NCBI GenBank assembly: GCA_049275655.1
Contig: JBASUY010000003.1
Span: 1 to 64,000, forward strand
DNA: 64,000 nt
Direction: 5' to 3'
Source: Sherwoodlollariibacterium sp049275655
GTDB taxonomy: Bacteria > Omnitrophota > Gorgyraeia > Gygaellales > Profunditerraquicolaceae
The first letter of the stretch is position 1. Every line of letters starts with the position of its first letter. Positions 15,001 to 30,000 of the stretch are shown here, one piece after another. Made by a program: the position numbers and the translations under genes. The notes beneath the pieces were generated by a model. The model had not been told where the DNA came from. It did no database searches and saw only the letters and a list, made by a program, of their open reading frames with translations.

Positions 15001-18000
15001 AATTACTGCGGTAAGTATAACTTTCGCGGTATAAGAAATATAGGGAGGAGCACGTCCTTCATACGCTAAAACGTTTGCCTTATTAGGACTAATATTATTC
15101 TTCCCTGATACAACACCTACTAATGCGCTGGATTCGACTGAAACATCCCTTGATCCTCCAAGCCCAAGCGGACTGCGCGGTTTATTTTCCTGTGTAGCTC
15201 CTGTATCAAATATTCTGTCTCCAACATTCTTATCTCTTCCATCATCTCTTCTCTTAGTATCATCATTTCTTCCTCCTTTGATTGATCTCTCTGACTCTCT
15301 ACTTGTATCAGAAGCAGGAGGAGCCTGAGGAGAACAATTAGAAGAAACAAGCGCTTCGGTTTTATTATGTTTTACTGAATCACTATTCTTGTTAATTGCC
15401 TCACGCACACTTTCAAATAAACTCCTTAAACCCGCAACTAATCCCCTAAACGCCTTCACAATCAAAGATGCTTCTGCAACCAAAGATGCTCCCGAAGGTG
15501 CCACCCTGCCTTCATTGACAGGTAATCCTTGTGCAGTTTTCTGTGCATCTTGTGTAGAAACCGGCGCTATAGGATCCTGATTCTGCCCTACCGCTGCTGC
15601 ATTATAACCAGAAACTGTAAGATTAGTCTCTCCGGTTCGCATATTAACAGAAGAAATTGACCCTTCTTTTCCTATATATCTTATATCTATAGGATTATTA
15701 TTATCATCAAAGATAATTCTAGGGCCAGCAGGTATATGCGGAGCTAATATCCTACCTGCCTGCGGAAATGCCCTAGCAAATGCATTAGCTATATTATTTC
15801 CGCTTGCCCCGCCTTTACCTGTTGAACAACTTTCAATAATAATGACTCCGCCATCAGCAAGGACAAAATTAAGCATAGATAACCCATCAACATCTTCAAT
15901 GCCTAATTTTCCGTACCTTAAACCACCGTCGTTTGAAAGACTTATGCTTTCAGCAGTACCATGTCCGCCGATTATAACCAAATCTGCCGGCCTATCTTGA
16001 GTATAGCGTAATAATCCTGAAGCCAAATTAACTACAGTATCTACACGAGTATGCCTAACCTCATATCCTCTACCTTGAAGATCCTCTACCAAATCAAGGA
16101 GATCAGAGAAAGCTCCATTATGATCTGACGCCTTAGAAGGGAATAATACTACTGCAAGCTTCTTAACAGAAGTATCTGCATCGTTATTCTTTGTAGAAGA
16201 TGTAGTATCTGTGCTTAGTCTTCCATTCGGAGAATAGAGTTTAGAGAGGAGCACTTTAAACTCTAAATGGTTAAGAAGGATAAGAGTTGCCACTAACTCG
16301 CTTACAGCTGTAGATGATAATCCAAACTTACGCGCTATAACACGCGCATATTGCAATAGCCTATCAGGGCTGATATTAGGGTTCCTAAGGGTAATTTGCC
16401 TTAAGATTCTTTCAAGAAGTGTAGTGTAATTTTCTTCCTCGCGGCGGTAAAGAGGTTCTTTATGCCTAATCCGAGAAGCCTGATTAGATGTAATTAACGC
16501 CTCAAGAACAGCAAGAACCACGGAATTAAATTTGCCAGATACATCCCTGCTATTGGAAACGCTTGAGCTTAAGCTATTAGCTAACTCTTCAAGAGAACGT
16601 GCAACTTTATTTATAAACGCGGCAAAATCTGTAATCCTGCTATCGTTAACCCCACCTAATTCAGAAGATAAACAGTTAAACGCTGAGCGTAGAAACTGAA
16701 CAATGCTATCTATCTTCCCAAGCGGAGGGCCACGGGAGCTTAACGCGCTTAATAAAGCATCCAATCTACTAAATACGCCTTCTATAGCCACTCTCTCCGT
16801 AGCGCTGATAACTGCGCTATCTAAGTTTGCTTCAGGAATTATTCCACTATTCTCTGCGCTGCTTCCGTTTACGCTATTACCACCTACAGCACCACCATTT
16901 ACACCATTAGCACTGCCACTAACCGGTGCTCCTCCGCCCACTCCCGCATCGCCTGTTACAGAACCGCCATTTACATCCCCGCCTTGACCTTGGCTAGATA
17001 TCCCAGAGCCAGAATTACCAAGAAGACTTCTACCTTCGGTCAACAACTCTATCTGTTCAATGGACAATTTTTCTGTATCTTTTATGCTGCTAGAATTAAT
17101 CTCTTGAACTAATATTATTATTCCTTCACCAGTAAAATCTAAACTCTCAAGATCAATTGTTCTTGTAGTATTTGCCTCTTCAACATTCCCATTAACAGCT
17201 ATAATAGAAATCTTTCCTGTTGCTTTATCTACGTTTATATCTAAAGGAAGGACTACATGGAGGTTGCCGTTTTCAAGTTTCTCTATAATCCTTACTGAAA
17301 TATAGCTCCCGATCAATTCTATTAACCTGGTAGCAGTAACTAAAGCAGGAGATATTGATTCAACTCTATCTTCGTGTTTCGCATTATATTCTTCAGCTAA
17401 TCTGTTATGGATTTTAATAAATTCAGATGTTGTCCATGCCCCTCCCATATTTAGGCGGGCATTCTCAAGGGCCACTCTTATTCTTATATCAGCAGTAGTA
17501 GTAGCGCAATTCTTATAACCCATAGACTTTAAGGCTTCTTTGGCTATGGAAAGCTTCGCAAGCGATATATCCCTATTTTCTTCCGCCTTTGTTTCTGCTT
17601 TTTCCGCCTTTGTTTCTGCTTTGACCGCTAACACTGAGGATAAAAATGCTAAAGCAGGATCAGTAGAAAGCTTAGCTAGATCCTCGTTAGAAAGGACGCT
17701 GATATCTTTTGCTAATTCTAATAACGCCTGGTTATCGGTCTCTATTTTACCGTGCAGCAAATAATCCGTAATAAACATCCCTGCCTTGCGCTGGGCGGGC
17801 CTTTCCGCACCTAACTCCTTAACCATATCTGCTATAACTGCATCAAACTTGTTAATTATAACATCGAGCTCTTTCTCGGAAACATTCCTGCTATTGGCCT
17901 TGCTTTCTGTTGCCCTATCTGCATTTTCATTCTTACGCTTGCCAAAACCGAATACGCCTAATAAAGGTATTGCTGCCATACTTGACAAAGGAAATCCTGT

Positions 18001-21000
18001 ATTCGATTTACCTGCGTTAGATTGCGGAGCAACAGGCTCTCTTGTAAATACGCCTGCTGCCGGCTTAAATATCCTTCCGGTACTTCCACCATCTATAAAC
18101 ATAGCAAACTTTGCGCCTCTTTTTACTGCTTCTTCAGCTAACCTCTTTGCTGAAACCCCTCTTTTACCTAATGTCCAGCTCTTTTGCCTCAAGAAACCAA
18201 CCTTACCATCTCCATCTACAAAGACTATATTCTTGGCGCCTTTTTCTCTATAGTTTCTTGCGCTCTGTGTAATTACTCCGTCTTCTACAGCCATGGGGCC
18301 GGATTGTATGCCTACTTTAATATCATTAACCATTATTCCTAAAGACCCAAGCGTAAGCTCTAAATCATTTTCATCATTTTTATTTCCTGCCATTCTAACT
18401 ATAAAGGCCCTGCCTTCCTTAGTTAGAATAAACATAGCCCCTGCTTTAACTCGACCCTTGGAATTTAAATTATTGAGAGTTTCACCATTATTAATTATTA
18501 ATGCTGTTGGCTTGCCATATTCATTAAAATATCCTGCTGGGCTTATATAATCTGTTGTAGCATTGCGAGAATAACCTACAGAAGAAGCCTCTACAATGCT
18601 ACAACGCAATCCAAATGAGCCATCATGAACAAAAGCCACGCCAAGATAAAGGACGCCGGCTAAAGTTAATACCGCCACCCTCTTTGCTAATTTAACAAAA
18701 TTTGCGTTAAATAGCGGCCTAGCGAGTATAACCGCTGTAGTTACTAATAAACCTGTTATTAGGGCCTTAAAATCTCCGGTAAACTGACGGCCATTGCCTG
18801 CAAGAGCGGTTAAAGGAGTGAGGAATACAGCTAAAGAGAATATAAATACTTTATTAAACCCACTACGGATGCCAGACGCACGAATAGAACCTTGGGTTTG
18901 GCCATCTTTCGCCGTACCTGCGGTTCCAGCTAATACTTTATCTTCAGCCGTTTTTGGCTTGTTATGCCCTCTTTCTCCATTCCTGGAGGTTGCACTCTGG
19001 GCATTTGTTAATCCTGCTACAACTACGCCTACTTTATTTGCTTCTTTGGCGCTTACACTTTCCGAACCACTGATTCTGTCAGAGATCCTAGCAATTACTC
19101 TACCTATAATAGTGCTAGGCCTATCTTTAGAATCTGTATCTTTTACAGTCCTTTGGACTGTTTCACCTCTATTACCGGATGCACTCTTCGCACCCTGCCC
19201 TCTTTCTCCATTCCTGGAGGTTACACTCTGGGCATTTGCTTGCTCACCTGTTGATGAGCCTACATTACTTAGATCTTGGTCTTTCTGTGCTACACTACTT
19301 GTTGTTACAGTTACAACTACTGCGCCTAATTTGCCTCTCGTGTGTAATACATCGCTAAGAACTGAGAGAATTCTCGCGATGAGGCGAGCGGGCGGGCCTT
19401 GTGCGGTTACTGTACCAACACCAATACCATCTAATAAGATTTTTCCATGTTGACTAGGTGCTCCTTGGCTACCTTCTGGAAGCACAGACGCACTATCCAC
19501 ACCTAAATCTGCCCTCTCTATGCTTAATCTAGTAGAAACTCTTGCGCCTACGCCTTCTGTAGCACCCGATTTTACCGGCATCTGTGCCGGAGTTGCCTGT
19601 TCTGCCCCTTGCGGCGCGGTATTCGCCTTACCTTGGGCTTTATTTACCATATCTTTAGCTTGCTGTTGTAATAAATATTCGAGGTATTCAACAGCCCCAT
19701 TAAATACACTCCTAATATTTTCTTCGGAAGTAGTTTCTCCGGAATAAAAATCATAGAGCTTCTCTAATATAAACCCATATCTATCAAATATCTTAGGGCC
19801 AACAACCTGGCCTAAGGCAACATAAGCCTCCCATAAACGCTTAAATGCCTTAGTATAATTCTTATTTTTTTCTGTCTGAGTTAAAGGTATTTTTTGGTCT
19901 GAATATTCGCTATTCATCCACTTATGCGCTTCCTGAAGCATGACTTGGCTGAAGAAAGCCAAATTGATAGGTATAGGCTGGCTTTGCGCTATATGATCAC
20001 CCCAAACCACAACACCTGTTCCTTTAAGAACAGTAGCCAGTCGCGCGCGAATCTGCTTTTGATTATTGCTTAATTTATTGCCTTCTAAGAAGCTTAAAGG
20101 CCTAACACTTATATCCAGGGTAGTAACGCCTGTTCTAATTGTATTATTTAAGATTGGAGGACCTCTTACCGGTAAAGCATGCTCAACAAAATCAAGGTAC
20201 GGATTATCTACCACTACCATTAAATCCATATCGCTTGAAGGTATATTGTCTAAGCCGTATAAATAACTACCTGTAACTATAATACTAATAATCTTAAAAT
20301 CAGTAACTTTTGATTTTAACTCGGGATTCTTTGTTATATAATTTCTGATTGCCTGTTCAATATTTTTCTTAAGTTCTTCTGCTTCTATTGCAGATACTCT
20401 TCTTGTAATCTGTTCTCTATAGAACTTACTTAAATCCCTAACTAAAATCCTACCATCAGAAACCTGCTCAATTATATTTCCTATATTAGCATACCAATTA
20501 CGCTGCAATTGTTCTTCAATATTTAAATCACGATGTGCTTGCGGCTTATCATGCTCAAAAATAAGCGAATCATTTTTGGCTCTCTTAATCCTTGGAACGG
20601 CTATCTCTTCTGCCTCTTGTGAAACAGTATTCGCCTTACTTTGAACCTTGCTTAAAGGCTTATTTGCCTGCTCCCATTTAGCAAGCCTTATAGGATAAAC
20701 AACATACCTATTAATAATATAGGTAAGCCGGTTAAACATATTATTCAAACCTAGAAAGTCAACTGTCATACCCGGTGCTTTAGGAAGCTGAGGTTTCTGA
20801 GTGGTAGCTCTTGTTCTAAACGGAAGAGCGAAAACTCCTATAACGAAACCAAAGGCTGTAATTAAGGCCCATGAAGTAACAAATATTGCTATATTTACAG
20901 TATCCCTTGCCGCACGCAGCCAATTTACAGGGTTAACAAAGGATGCCTTGGCCGGGAACGCCCTATGGAATGAAGAAGAAACAATCCTACTTAATCCTTC

Positions 21001-24000
21001 AGTAGCATCTTTCTTTAAGATCTTACCGTAATCACTCATTTTTACATTAAAGATCGGGGCAGAGCCGCGATTAGATATAATAGGTACAACTATCGCAAAA
21101 AACACAATGGCTACATAAGGCAAGGAGAACGCAAGCGTTATATTCTGCCATAATAACATCCCGTAAATTCCCATAGCTGTCCCGATAGCCCCAGGGATAA
21201 CATGAGACCTGCCGAAATTATTATAAATCTTATCAATTCCTAAATGGCTAAGCATAAAACCGCGGCCCGTAGCCACATATGTAGCTATGCCCTTCTGCGC
21301 TAAATCTACGCCCACGGCATTAGTAAAGACATGCGCCATAAAGAAAGGAGACATTAACGGGAATATCTTAAACCAAAACTCAAGTGTCCCCTTTATAGTA
21401 GGATTATCAATAATATACTGCGCGTATCCGGTAAAAGTGATCGATTGCGCAAAGAGAACTATGCCAAATACCGCAAATAGCAACTCTGCGGGGAATGCGG
21501 CAAAACCACTTACTCCGCCTATAAGCATAAAGCCTAAGTAAGCGAATAACCCGGCGATAACCCAGGGCTTACGCAAATAATAACCTATGCCGCCGTAAAG
21601 ATGGGCTAACTGCTGGAGTATATTAAAGTTCTTTGATGAATTAAGATAATGCAAATACCTGTTATACGACTGCTGCGTAGCACCCATACCGAATTTCCTA
21701 AATATGCCGTCAGTGGTAGCCCAGGAAACTTCGCGCGCTTTACCCGCCTCAATCCACATAACATACCCAATCTTCCTGCCGCGTAAGGTAAGCTCATAGC
21801 CGCCGAAAATATCCTCGTTAACAGGATAAGAACGGGACACACCGCCGATCTGGCGTATAGCAGAAGTACGCCATACATCCGGATGCCCATAGTGGAAACG
21901 CGCGCCAAGGAGGAATAATACCGGTTGGACTAACGAGTTAAATGTTCTGTCTGCTATTGCATGGAACTTACCAATGAGGGAATAATCCTCGGTAAATATA
22001 TCCTCAGGGTAGCCAACCAGGTCAAGCTCTTTATCCTTAAATACTGATAAGAGATGAGGAATCTTCAACGCCTGCTCTATATAAAAATCCTGATTAATAT
22101 CTATGGTCATAGTCCTCTCACCGCGGACATATCTTAATGCATGCGTCTGGTTACCCGGCTTGCCTTCGCTTGCCAGAGGCCACTCTGAAGTAAGTTTATT
22201 AGAAATCACATCTTCTATCCTGCCGCTTGCAGGATTGTAACGGGCAAGAACGCTGTAGAATACTCCGTCGCGCTTTTGTATATACGCTATATCTATAATA
22301 AAGCCGTAAAGATTGTAAGCTATCTCAGCAAGATATCTGGTCTCTTCAGCCTTAGGATCATTATTAGCTAACTGATCCCCGTAACCCTGAGCACCCCAGA
22401 GAAGCTGATATTTCTTATTTATCTCTTCACGTATCTTATCCTCGCTCCAATCAGGATGCTCTATCTGAGCGTAAAGACGAAGTGCCTGCACATAATGCAT
22501 CAACCCGTTTAAGGTCCGAGCAAAAGGTTGGAACCTGTAGGAAGCCCACAAACGTATCTGCATCTCAAGCTCAGGGCTAACTTGCCCTAACTGCTCCCTA
22601 AATTTTAGGTCTCTCATACGCTGCAGCTCTGGCTCAGTTGCCTTTCCTTCACGCTGCATCCTGGCAATAAAATTAACCCATTCATCATTGTGATGATTGA
22701 TAAGATAGGTTAATACGGTATATCCGGTATCTAATACCTCATCTATCTCTTTAAAGCTATAGATTATACTCTCATTGCCTCCCACAGGTATCATTGTAGT
22801 AAGAGTAGGTATATTAACCCACTTAGGCAACGAAGGCATGCTCCTATCAAACATCTGGCTTAAGAAGCGGAAGATACGCTGGCGCACTTTAGCATTATCT
22901 AATTTAGAGAATAAAGGTAGATTATTCAATCCTGCAGCAGCAACATTTAAATCTATTAAATTGCGATTATATTCATCCAACGTAATCGCATCTTCTGCCA
23001 GAAGGTTAGTAAGAATAAGGTTGATCAACCTGGCCTTGGCAACATTCTTCTCTTGAGGGCTCAAGGCCGCCCCTTCAAAGATAAATTTCTCATCCATAAT
23101 ATCCAGTATATTACCCTTCAGGCGGTCTTTCTTAGCCTCGCTCTTAATCGTCCCTAAACCGTGGATCTTAGAATAGATAAATCCAGTTCCAGCCTCCCAG
23201 AGGTACATAAGCGAGAAGGTATCAAGGAAGAAGAAGAGTACAAACGGCAACCACAAGCCTACAACCAATACAAAGTTGATATTGAGCGCTCCGGCAAGCC
23301 AAACACTTCCGGCAAGCTGACTATGGGCAATCAGGGCATAGTGGAATACCAGGGTATCCCATGCAAGCTTAGCAATACCTAAGGTAGCCCAATAAACAAT
23401 CCTGAAGGCCTTAATCCTAAATGAAATCTCTGCTTTCTCATGCCCTGCATCAGGGCGTACCGGCTTGCCAAATGATTTATTATTAACTGTCCCTGCCATA
23501 ACCACATTGGCCAAATTATCAAGCATTTTACGGCCAAGGAAGAGCATGAAAGACAACCCGCTAAATATTGCTAATGCCCCACCTACAGCAAGGCCTCCAT
23601 TAATAACCAAAGCTGTCAAAAGCGAAGCAGAGATAACGCCTAAGCTTATTGCTAAAGGATTGTAGAAATTGTTTACCGTACCTAACCAACCTGCGCGGTC
23701 AGAATAAGTCTTATAGAATAAAGGCTGGGCTGATTTCCATTCACCGGTGATAAATTTCACGTAAGCCTTGTATGCCTTTGACCTTAGGACATCCCTCTTC
23801 ATAGCTACCTTATCGCCTGAACGTAACTTCTCCGAAGCTAAAATCTCATCGACTAAAGGCTTGTTAGCCTCTGCTAGCCTCTTGGCAAGCTCTGCATAAG
23901 CCTGCGCCTTTACCTCAGCCGGGAGTGCATTATAATGACGAACAAATTTGGTGGTCCTAAACATTCCGTCAAGATCTTCAAAATTAAAGACATATTCATA

Positions 24001-27000
24001 CGGAAGAATATTGCTTAATTTTCCGTATACGGCAATACCCTTATATGTGCTTAGAGTAAGGTTAATAATCTTATACCAGCGCTCATATTCACCACGGACA
24101 AATGTACCTACTGAATCATTCCTTAACTGAAGTGCGTTATAAAGAAGATAGGAGAAGAATGCAGGAGTATCATTATGGAAATAACCCGCGCCTGCTTGGA
24201 CAAGGAAAAAGATCCACAAGTCATTAAGAGTAGGAGTAATCCTTGTTTCGCCTAAAACCTGCTCTAACCATATATTGTAAGCTACGAAGTACTCGGCGGC
24301 TATTGACTCTGCTGATTCTCCGCGCGCAAGGCGCTCCTCAACCGCAGACCACTGAAGATTAGCGGTAGCAACTACGGCATCATCAAAACCATACTCGGAT
24401 TTAACTAATGATTCTGGCTGCATAGCAACTGCAGTAGTTGCAGAAGTTACAGAAGCAAGAGTAATAGCTCCTTTAGCCGCAGTAGCTCTACCGGAAGAAT
24501 GTATGCGGGCACGCTCAAAAAGCTTACCTAAACCAAACAAACCCAAGAAAGCAACAATCGGAGCAATAAGATAACCCCATCCGCTCTTAATCTCTGCCAG
24601 CCAATCACCGAAAACGCCTATACGGGTTTCTTTTTCAAAGTTACCGTTACGTAGCGTCAACCTGGTTCTGTCGGTACGCTGCGGGGCTAATTCGCGCGCT
24701 TTAACAATGGTGTGCTCCTCTAAAATACCGCCCTTAGGATGAGCGCCGTATCTTACGCCTTCCCACCGCTTGATTGCATTACCCTCGCTGTCGCGCGCTT
24801 CAACCGGTTCCTGTAAATTGTTGTAAGTAATTATCTCTTCTCCCTTAGTGGCATTGCCAAGGCTACCTAGAGCAACACGGACCTTAGGATTAGCATTAAC
24901 TACTTCTGCTAATCTTCCGGCATGGTTTAAGGAAAGAGAGCGCTGTAAATCACGCCCTGGGCGTGTATCCTCGGTTTGATATCTAAACCTTATATCCGAA
25001 TTCTCGTCAGTTCCGCCTGCACGCACAATTTCAAGGCCATGGACCCTGGCAACAACAGGACTATTTTCATAAACAGCCTCATCTAATACCACCGCACCTG
25101 ATTCACTGGTTAATGTATTGTACGTTACGGAATCTTTTCCATACCCTAAGTGTATCGGTCCGGCATCATAACTACTCTCTATATCCCTATCCTGGTGGAT
25201 GAAGGTAATCTCTTCAAAGTCCCCAAGGAGAGCAGGTAAGCCCATATTACTTACCCTCTGCTGTAGCTCATGCACCCTGCCCTGCAGCCTTGACACATCT
25301 CCTCTGTAACCGCTTAATACTATCCTTAACCTGCCTTCCCCGTCTTTAAACGCCAGGGATAAGTGCCTTACAGTCCTTAAATTAACGTTACCATCCTTTA
25401 AGGCTTTTTCGCTATGCAGTTCACCGTTAAATATGCCACCTATGGTCAGGAATGCGAATGACCGGGTAGCAGGCTCTCTACCGATATTCAAGGTAACACT
25501 CTCTAAAGAATCTATCCCGCCAACGGGTACGCTAAAATATGAGAGCGCTCCTACCCCAAACTCATCAATATTAAATATCTTTACGATTTCATTACCCTGT
25601 TCAACCTGTAATATGGTGTTGCCCTGGAAATCGCGGCGGACAATCCTTGAGATCCTCCCGGTTACATGCCCCTGCTCGCGGTCATAGAACATAACCGAAT
25701 TATGGGTATCTATATAACCTTTGGCCTCGTTGATCTCTCTGGTTTGACCTATACCCACTAATACTTCACCGGCCTTAGGAACAACAAATCTAGTCTGCGA
25801 ATCAGAAGGTATTCCGGATACGGCAAAATAAACACCGGGCAACATCCTTGAGCTTCCATTAAAGATAATTTCGGTATCGGTATAATTAAAACTCTCAATG
25901 CGCTCAATAGCGATATGCCTTGGAGTTATAATCTGCCCGTTGACCACCCTTGTCTCCGCTATAAAATCTATGCTCTCTCTTATAGAAGCAGCGTCAAACA
26001 GGTCAACTGGTATGCCATTCAGACGTAAGTGAGTCCTACTGGTAATATACCTATCCTGCACATCGCGCTGTTCAAAGAAGAGCTTACCTTTCATTAAATC
26101 TATAACCGCTACGGTATCTTCAGAAACCTCGTAAGAAACAACTATCGGCGCAGTTAACCCACTGCCTAAAGAATAGCGCAACCCAACTTCTGCGCCATTA
26201 TACTCCCCTAAGATATCAACCAGTGCATTTCCGTTGACTGCAGGCTCAATCTTAATAACCGGATTATGGCTGCCGCTAAAAGCCTGGAAACTAGTGCTTC
26301 TTACCGAACCATCGGAATTAAGATTTTGAATATGCGCCCAGGTAAGTTTTGAGACATCAGGAGTTACTATACCTGGGAGCAACCTAGGCATAGAGACAAT
26401 AGCTGCCGTAATATCATTCTGCCAGGCCAAAGGTAACTGCGCGAATGAAGATCCTATAGATACGGAGATCTTCTGGGTTGCGGTATAATTACCGTCGGTA
26501 GTCTTCTCCACTAAATACGTTTCATTCTGATTGTCTCCTACCAATTCTAATACCGACTCGCCAAAAGTCATGCGTATTTCATTTAAACCGCGGTCAATTC
26601 CAAAAGTACGCTGAACTTTATTATCCATACCTATTTGCTGCATAAGCCCGAAAGTACGTATTGAACCATCGGGAAGCGAAAGGGTGCGTTCTCCACGATT
26701 CACAACCCATCCGGATTGAGCAATAAGATTAAAAGTATAAACTGAACCCGCATCACGGTCAAAATCATTAAATAAACGCTCGACCTTCTCGCTACCATTT
26801 AATCCTAAATTACTCAATGCCTCAGCTCCCAGGATTGATGCACTCTCACCTAAATTAGCCCTGACGCTAGTTACGGCTCCATCAACAATATGGGCATTGA
26901 TAATAACCTTACCCCAGGCATCATAACCTATATAACCGATAATCTCTCTTGAGCCATTCGCAGAAACCCTAAAGAGTTGGGAAAGGGCAAATCTCTGCAA

Positions 27001-30000
27001 AACCTCTCCGCCGATCTTAACTTCCCTGGTTCCGATATATCCTGAGTAATGACTAAGGGCATTCTTGTTAGGCTGCGCATTCTCACCCATAACATACACC
27101 GGTACGCCGCCCTGGACATTCTCGCCTAAGCTAAGAACATAAGATTCACCGGCATTCCTGTTAGGATAGAAGAAGAATACCGGCCTACCTAATGCATCAA
27201 CGCGCATAAGCGTGGCGCCTTTTGCAATCTCTTCTGACAGCCGCTGGCGTACCTGCGCATCATTCATACTAGCATTAGGTATCCATTCTGAAGTATTGTC
27301 TGCCTTAGCTAAGAGTAAATTATTTGCACGAATTACCTCAAGTACCCCTTGTGCCTGCGGGTAAAGTTCAACTGTATTGCCAGATACGTCTACCAAATTA
27401 AGGAGAGGCTTTAACCCTTTCCAGAGCATATCTTCACTCTCCCTTGAGGAGCGGTCTAAAACATTAGGCCCTTCAACTATAGTATCAACTCCCGGAGTAA
27501 ATGAACCGCTGCGATCAACATCTACATACCATTTATTCAGATCAACCTGCTGGTACCTTAAAGACATCAATTCATCTGCACTGACAATAGGCCTAGATAA
27601 GAATCCACCATCAGTGGCATTTACCATGCCTATTATAGGTAAGGCAGAAGCAGGAATTTCACTGACTAAAGTGGGCTGTGCTCCCGCAATTTGAGCGTAT
27701 ATATTATTTTCATACTGCCAATACCAAGTGTTCTTTGATGAATCAAACCTTGCCTGGCCCTGCAGTGACGCAATTCCCCTCTTTAATAACCAAACCGGCA
27801 ACTGTATGTCACGGCCATCGATTGTCTTGTAATGATATTCTGATAAGCCTGAATCAGGGTTGATTCCTTTAATTAAATTAATCTGGCCGCGGCTTACTAA
27901 CTGAGCGAATTCAGCTTCGGTGGCAATATAAACCGGGTCAGCTGCAGCAGTTACTCCGGAGATTACAAACTGGTTAAGCCCTGCCTCTACTTCAGCGTTA
28001 GAATAGACCCTGATATAAGTCCTGCCATTTACCCTAAATACATCATTTCCCTGGGTTGGCCTTACAGCGCCGATTTCATCCCTAACTTGGGCAATAGCTG
28101 CATCATCACTACCTCTGGCATAAACCTGAGAGTTGCCTTGCGCATCCACGACAATCCATCCGCCAACTTCCGGCAGATGCTCAATGTAGGCCCTGTCTTT
28201 AGCCAGCTTGTTTACGCGCTCAATACGATCCTCTCTTCCCCACTTAACAATAATCTTGTAATGAGTATTATCCTGCCTGTCAATGTACTCGAAGGTGCCG
28301 TCGTAAGAATCAGCATCGATTACCTGGTAACGGCTAGTATCGGCAATAACATTGCTTACCCTTTCAATCACCTCAACAGCTGAGCCGCTTCCTGCGCCGA
28401 ATACAACGCTTGCCGGCTCTCCCTCGCGCGCGGAGATAATAAATACCTGGGTTTTGCCTTCCATCTCAGGCATTAGCCTCTGCTGTTGTTCAAGAATCCT
28501 CATTAAAGCTTCTTCATTAGCCATGCTGCCAAATATCAGGCTTCTGAAAGTACTATCTTTGGGCGAAACCCTCTCAGAGACATAAGGCTTGGGGCTTCCA
28601 ATAGGAGCAATATAAAATACCGCATTCTTTAAAGTATTCCAGGTCCAGTCAAATGGCCTTAATACAATTGAAGTCCTATGAGTAGTAATCTCTTCAGGCA
28701 CCCCAAGTAACTGCCTGTCACCGAAGAAACTAACATACCCTCCGTAAAGCGGTCCGCCGATTAAATCATGGTAGATCTGCGGCATAAAGAAGTCAAAACT
28801 CATCCTCTCTGCGCCATAACCTTCCAGCGCACGATGGTTTGCCAGAACCCCTAAAATACGACAAGGCAGTGTAAAGGTATCAAAGTTAAATAAGGTTGGG
28901 GAGGTAAGCACAGAAACTCCTATGCCAACAGCTAACCCTAAAAAGCCTTCGCGGTCCAGATCTCCTTTGATAAACCTACGGCGCAGTTCTACTAGCTCCC
29001 CGGTCATCTCCTGGCCCTGTATGGAATTATCAAATATTCTCTCGCGGGTCTCTCTATTAAGCCTGCCTAAAGTAGCTTTCAGGTATGCCATAGAAAGCTC
29101 TAATCTTAAACGCAATTCAATACTTCCGGTTATTATCTCTTCTCCGGTTTGGGCATCAATAGTCTTACCGACCGGGACAACGCTGGTAAATTCACCTCTC
29201 TGGCGGGTGGCGTTAAAATCTCCGGAGAGGACAACCCTAAATACTAAATCTCTATCTGCAAGTTCTTCCTGATTGCGGAATACGCGCTTAATCCTGCCCT
29301 GATTATCCACTGAAAATGCGTAAATATCCGCACCGCTGATTAAAGTAAACCCGCGAATACTCGCATCTTCCTGAGCCCTTCTTAAACCCTCCTCAATTGA
29401 ACTTACGGGGATAGCAACTGTATCAACAATGTCTCCTTGAGCATTAATCAAGAGCCCAATCTGATCAGTAAATTCGCTAAAAGGCAACTTAGTATTATCC
29501 GAAGAGAATAAACTGGCGACATCCCGATAAAGGCTCTCATGCCTATAGGCAAAAGGTATCTGCGGATTAGCGGTAGCCCCTAACTGAATACGCGCTCTCC
29601 CTGACTGCAGGAGATTAACGACTTCAGGAGTATTCGCAGCGCGCTGCAGTGCTTCGCGGGTTAAGAAATGCAGTATTGGCTGGCCGGTTGTGGTATCTAC
29701 CAAAGTAGCAAAGGTAAGCCCGCGATAACCAAGTAATCTATTAGCCTCAAGCTGCTCTGCTCTCTGAAGATATGCCTCTCTAACATTGTTCTTATGCGAG
29801 GTAAAGACAACCTCGTGCCAATCGCTTCTCTGCGATGCGGCTTCAAGGGTGTTAACAGAAGAATCATTTCCAGTAGGGGTAAAGAATATAGCATAATCTA
29901 AATCTCTTATCGGATTACTAACCCTACTTCCGGTTACCCTGTCAAAGAAAGCAAGCTTTCCGCTGTGTAACAACTGCCAATCAGTAATAATCTCCCTGCC

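Noticed and set aside
15120..15350. 76-codon minus-strand frame rich in Leu and Glu
   Set aside because: It is an out-of-frame reading of an Arg/Asp/Ser-rich linker of the giant protein and has no ribosome site.
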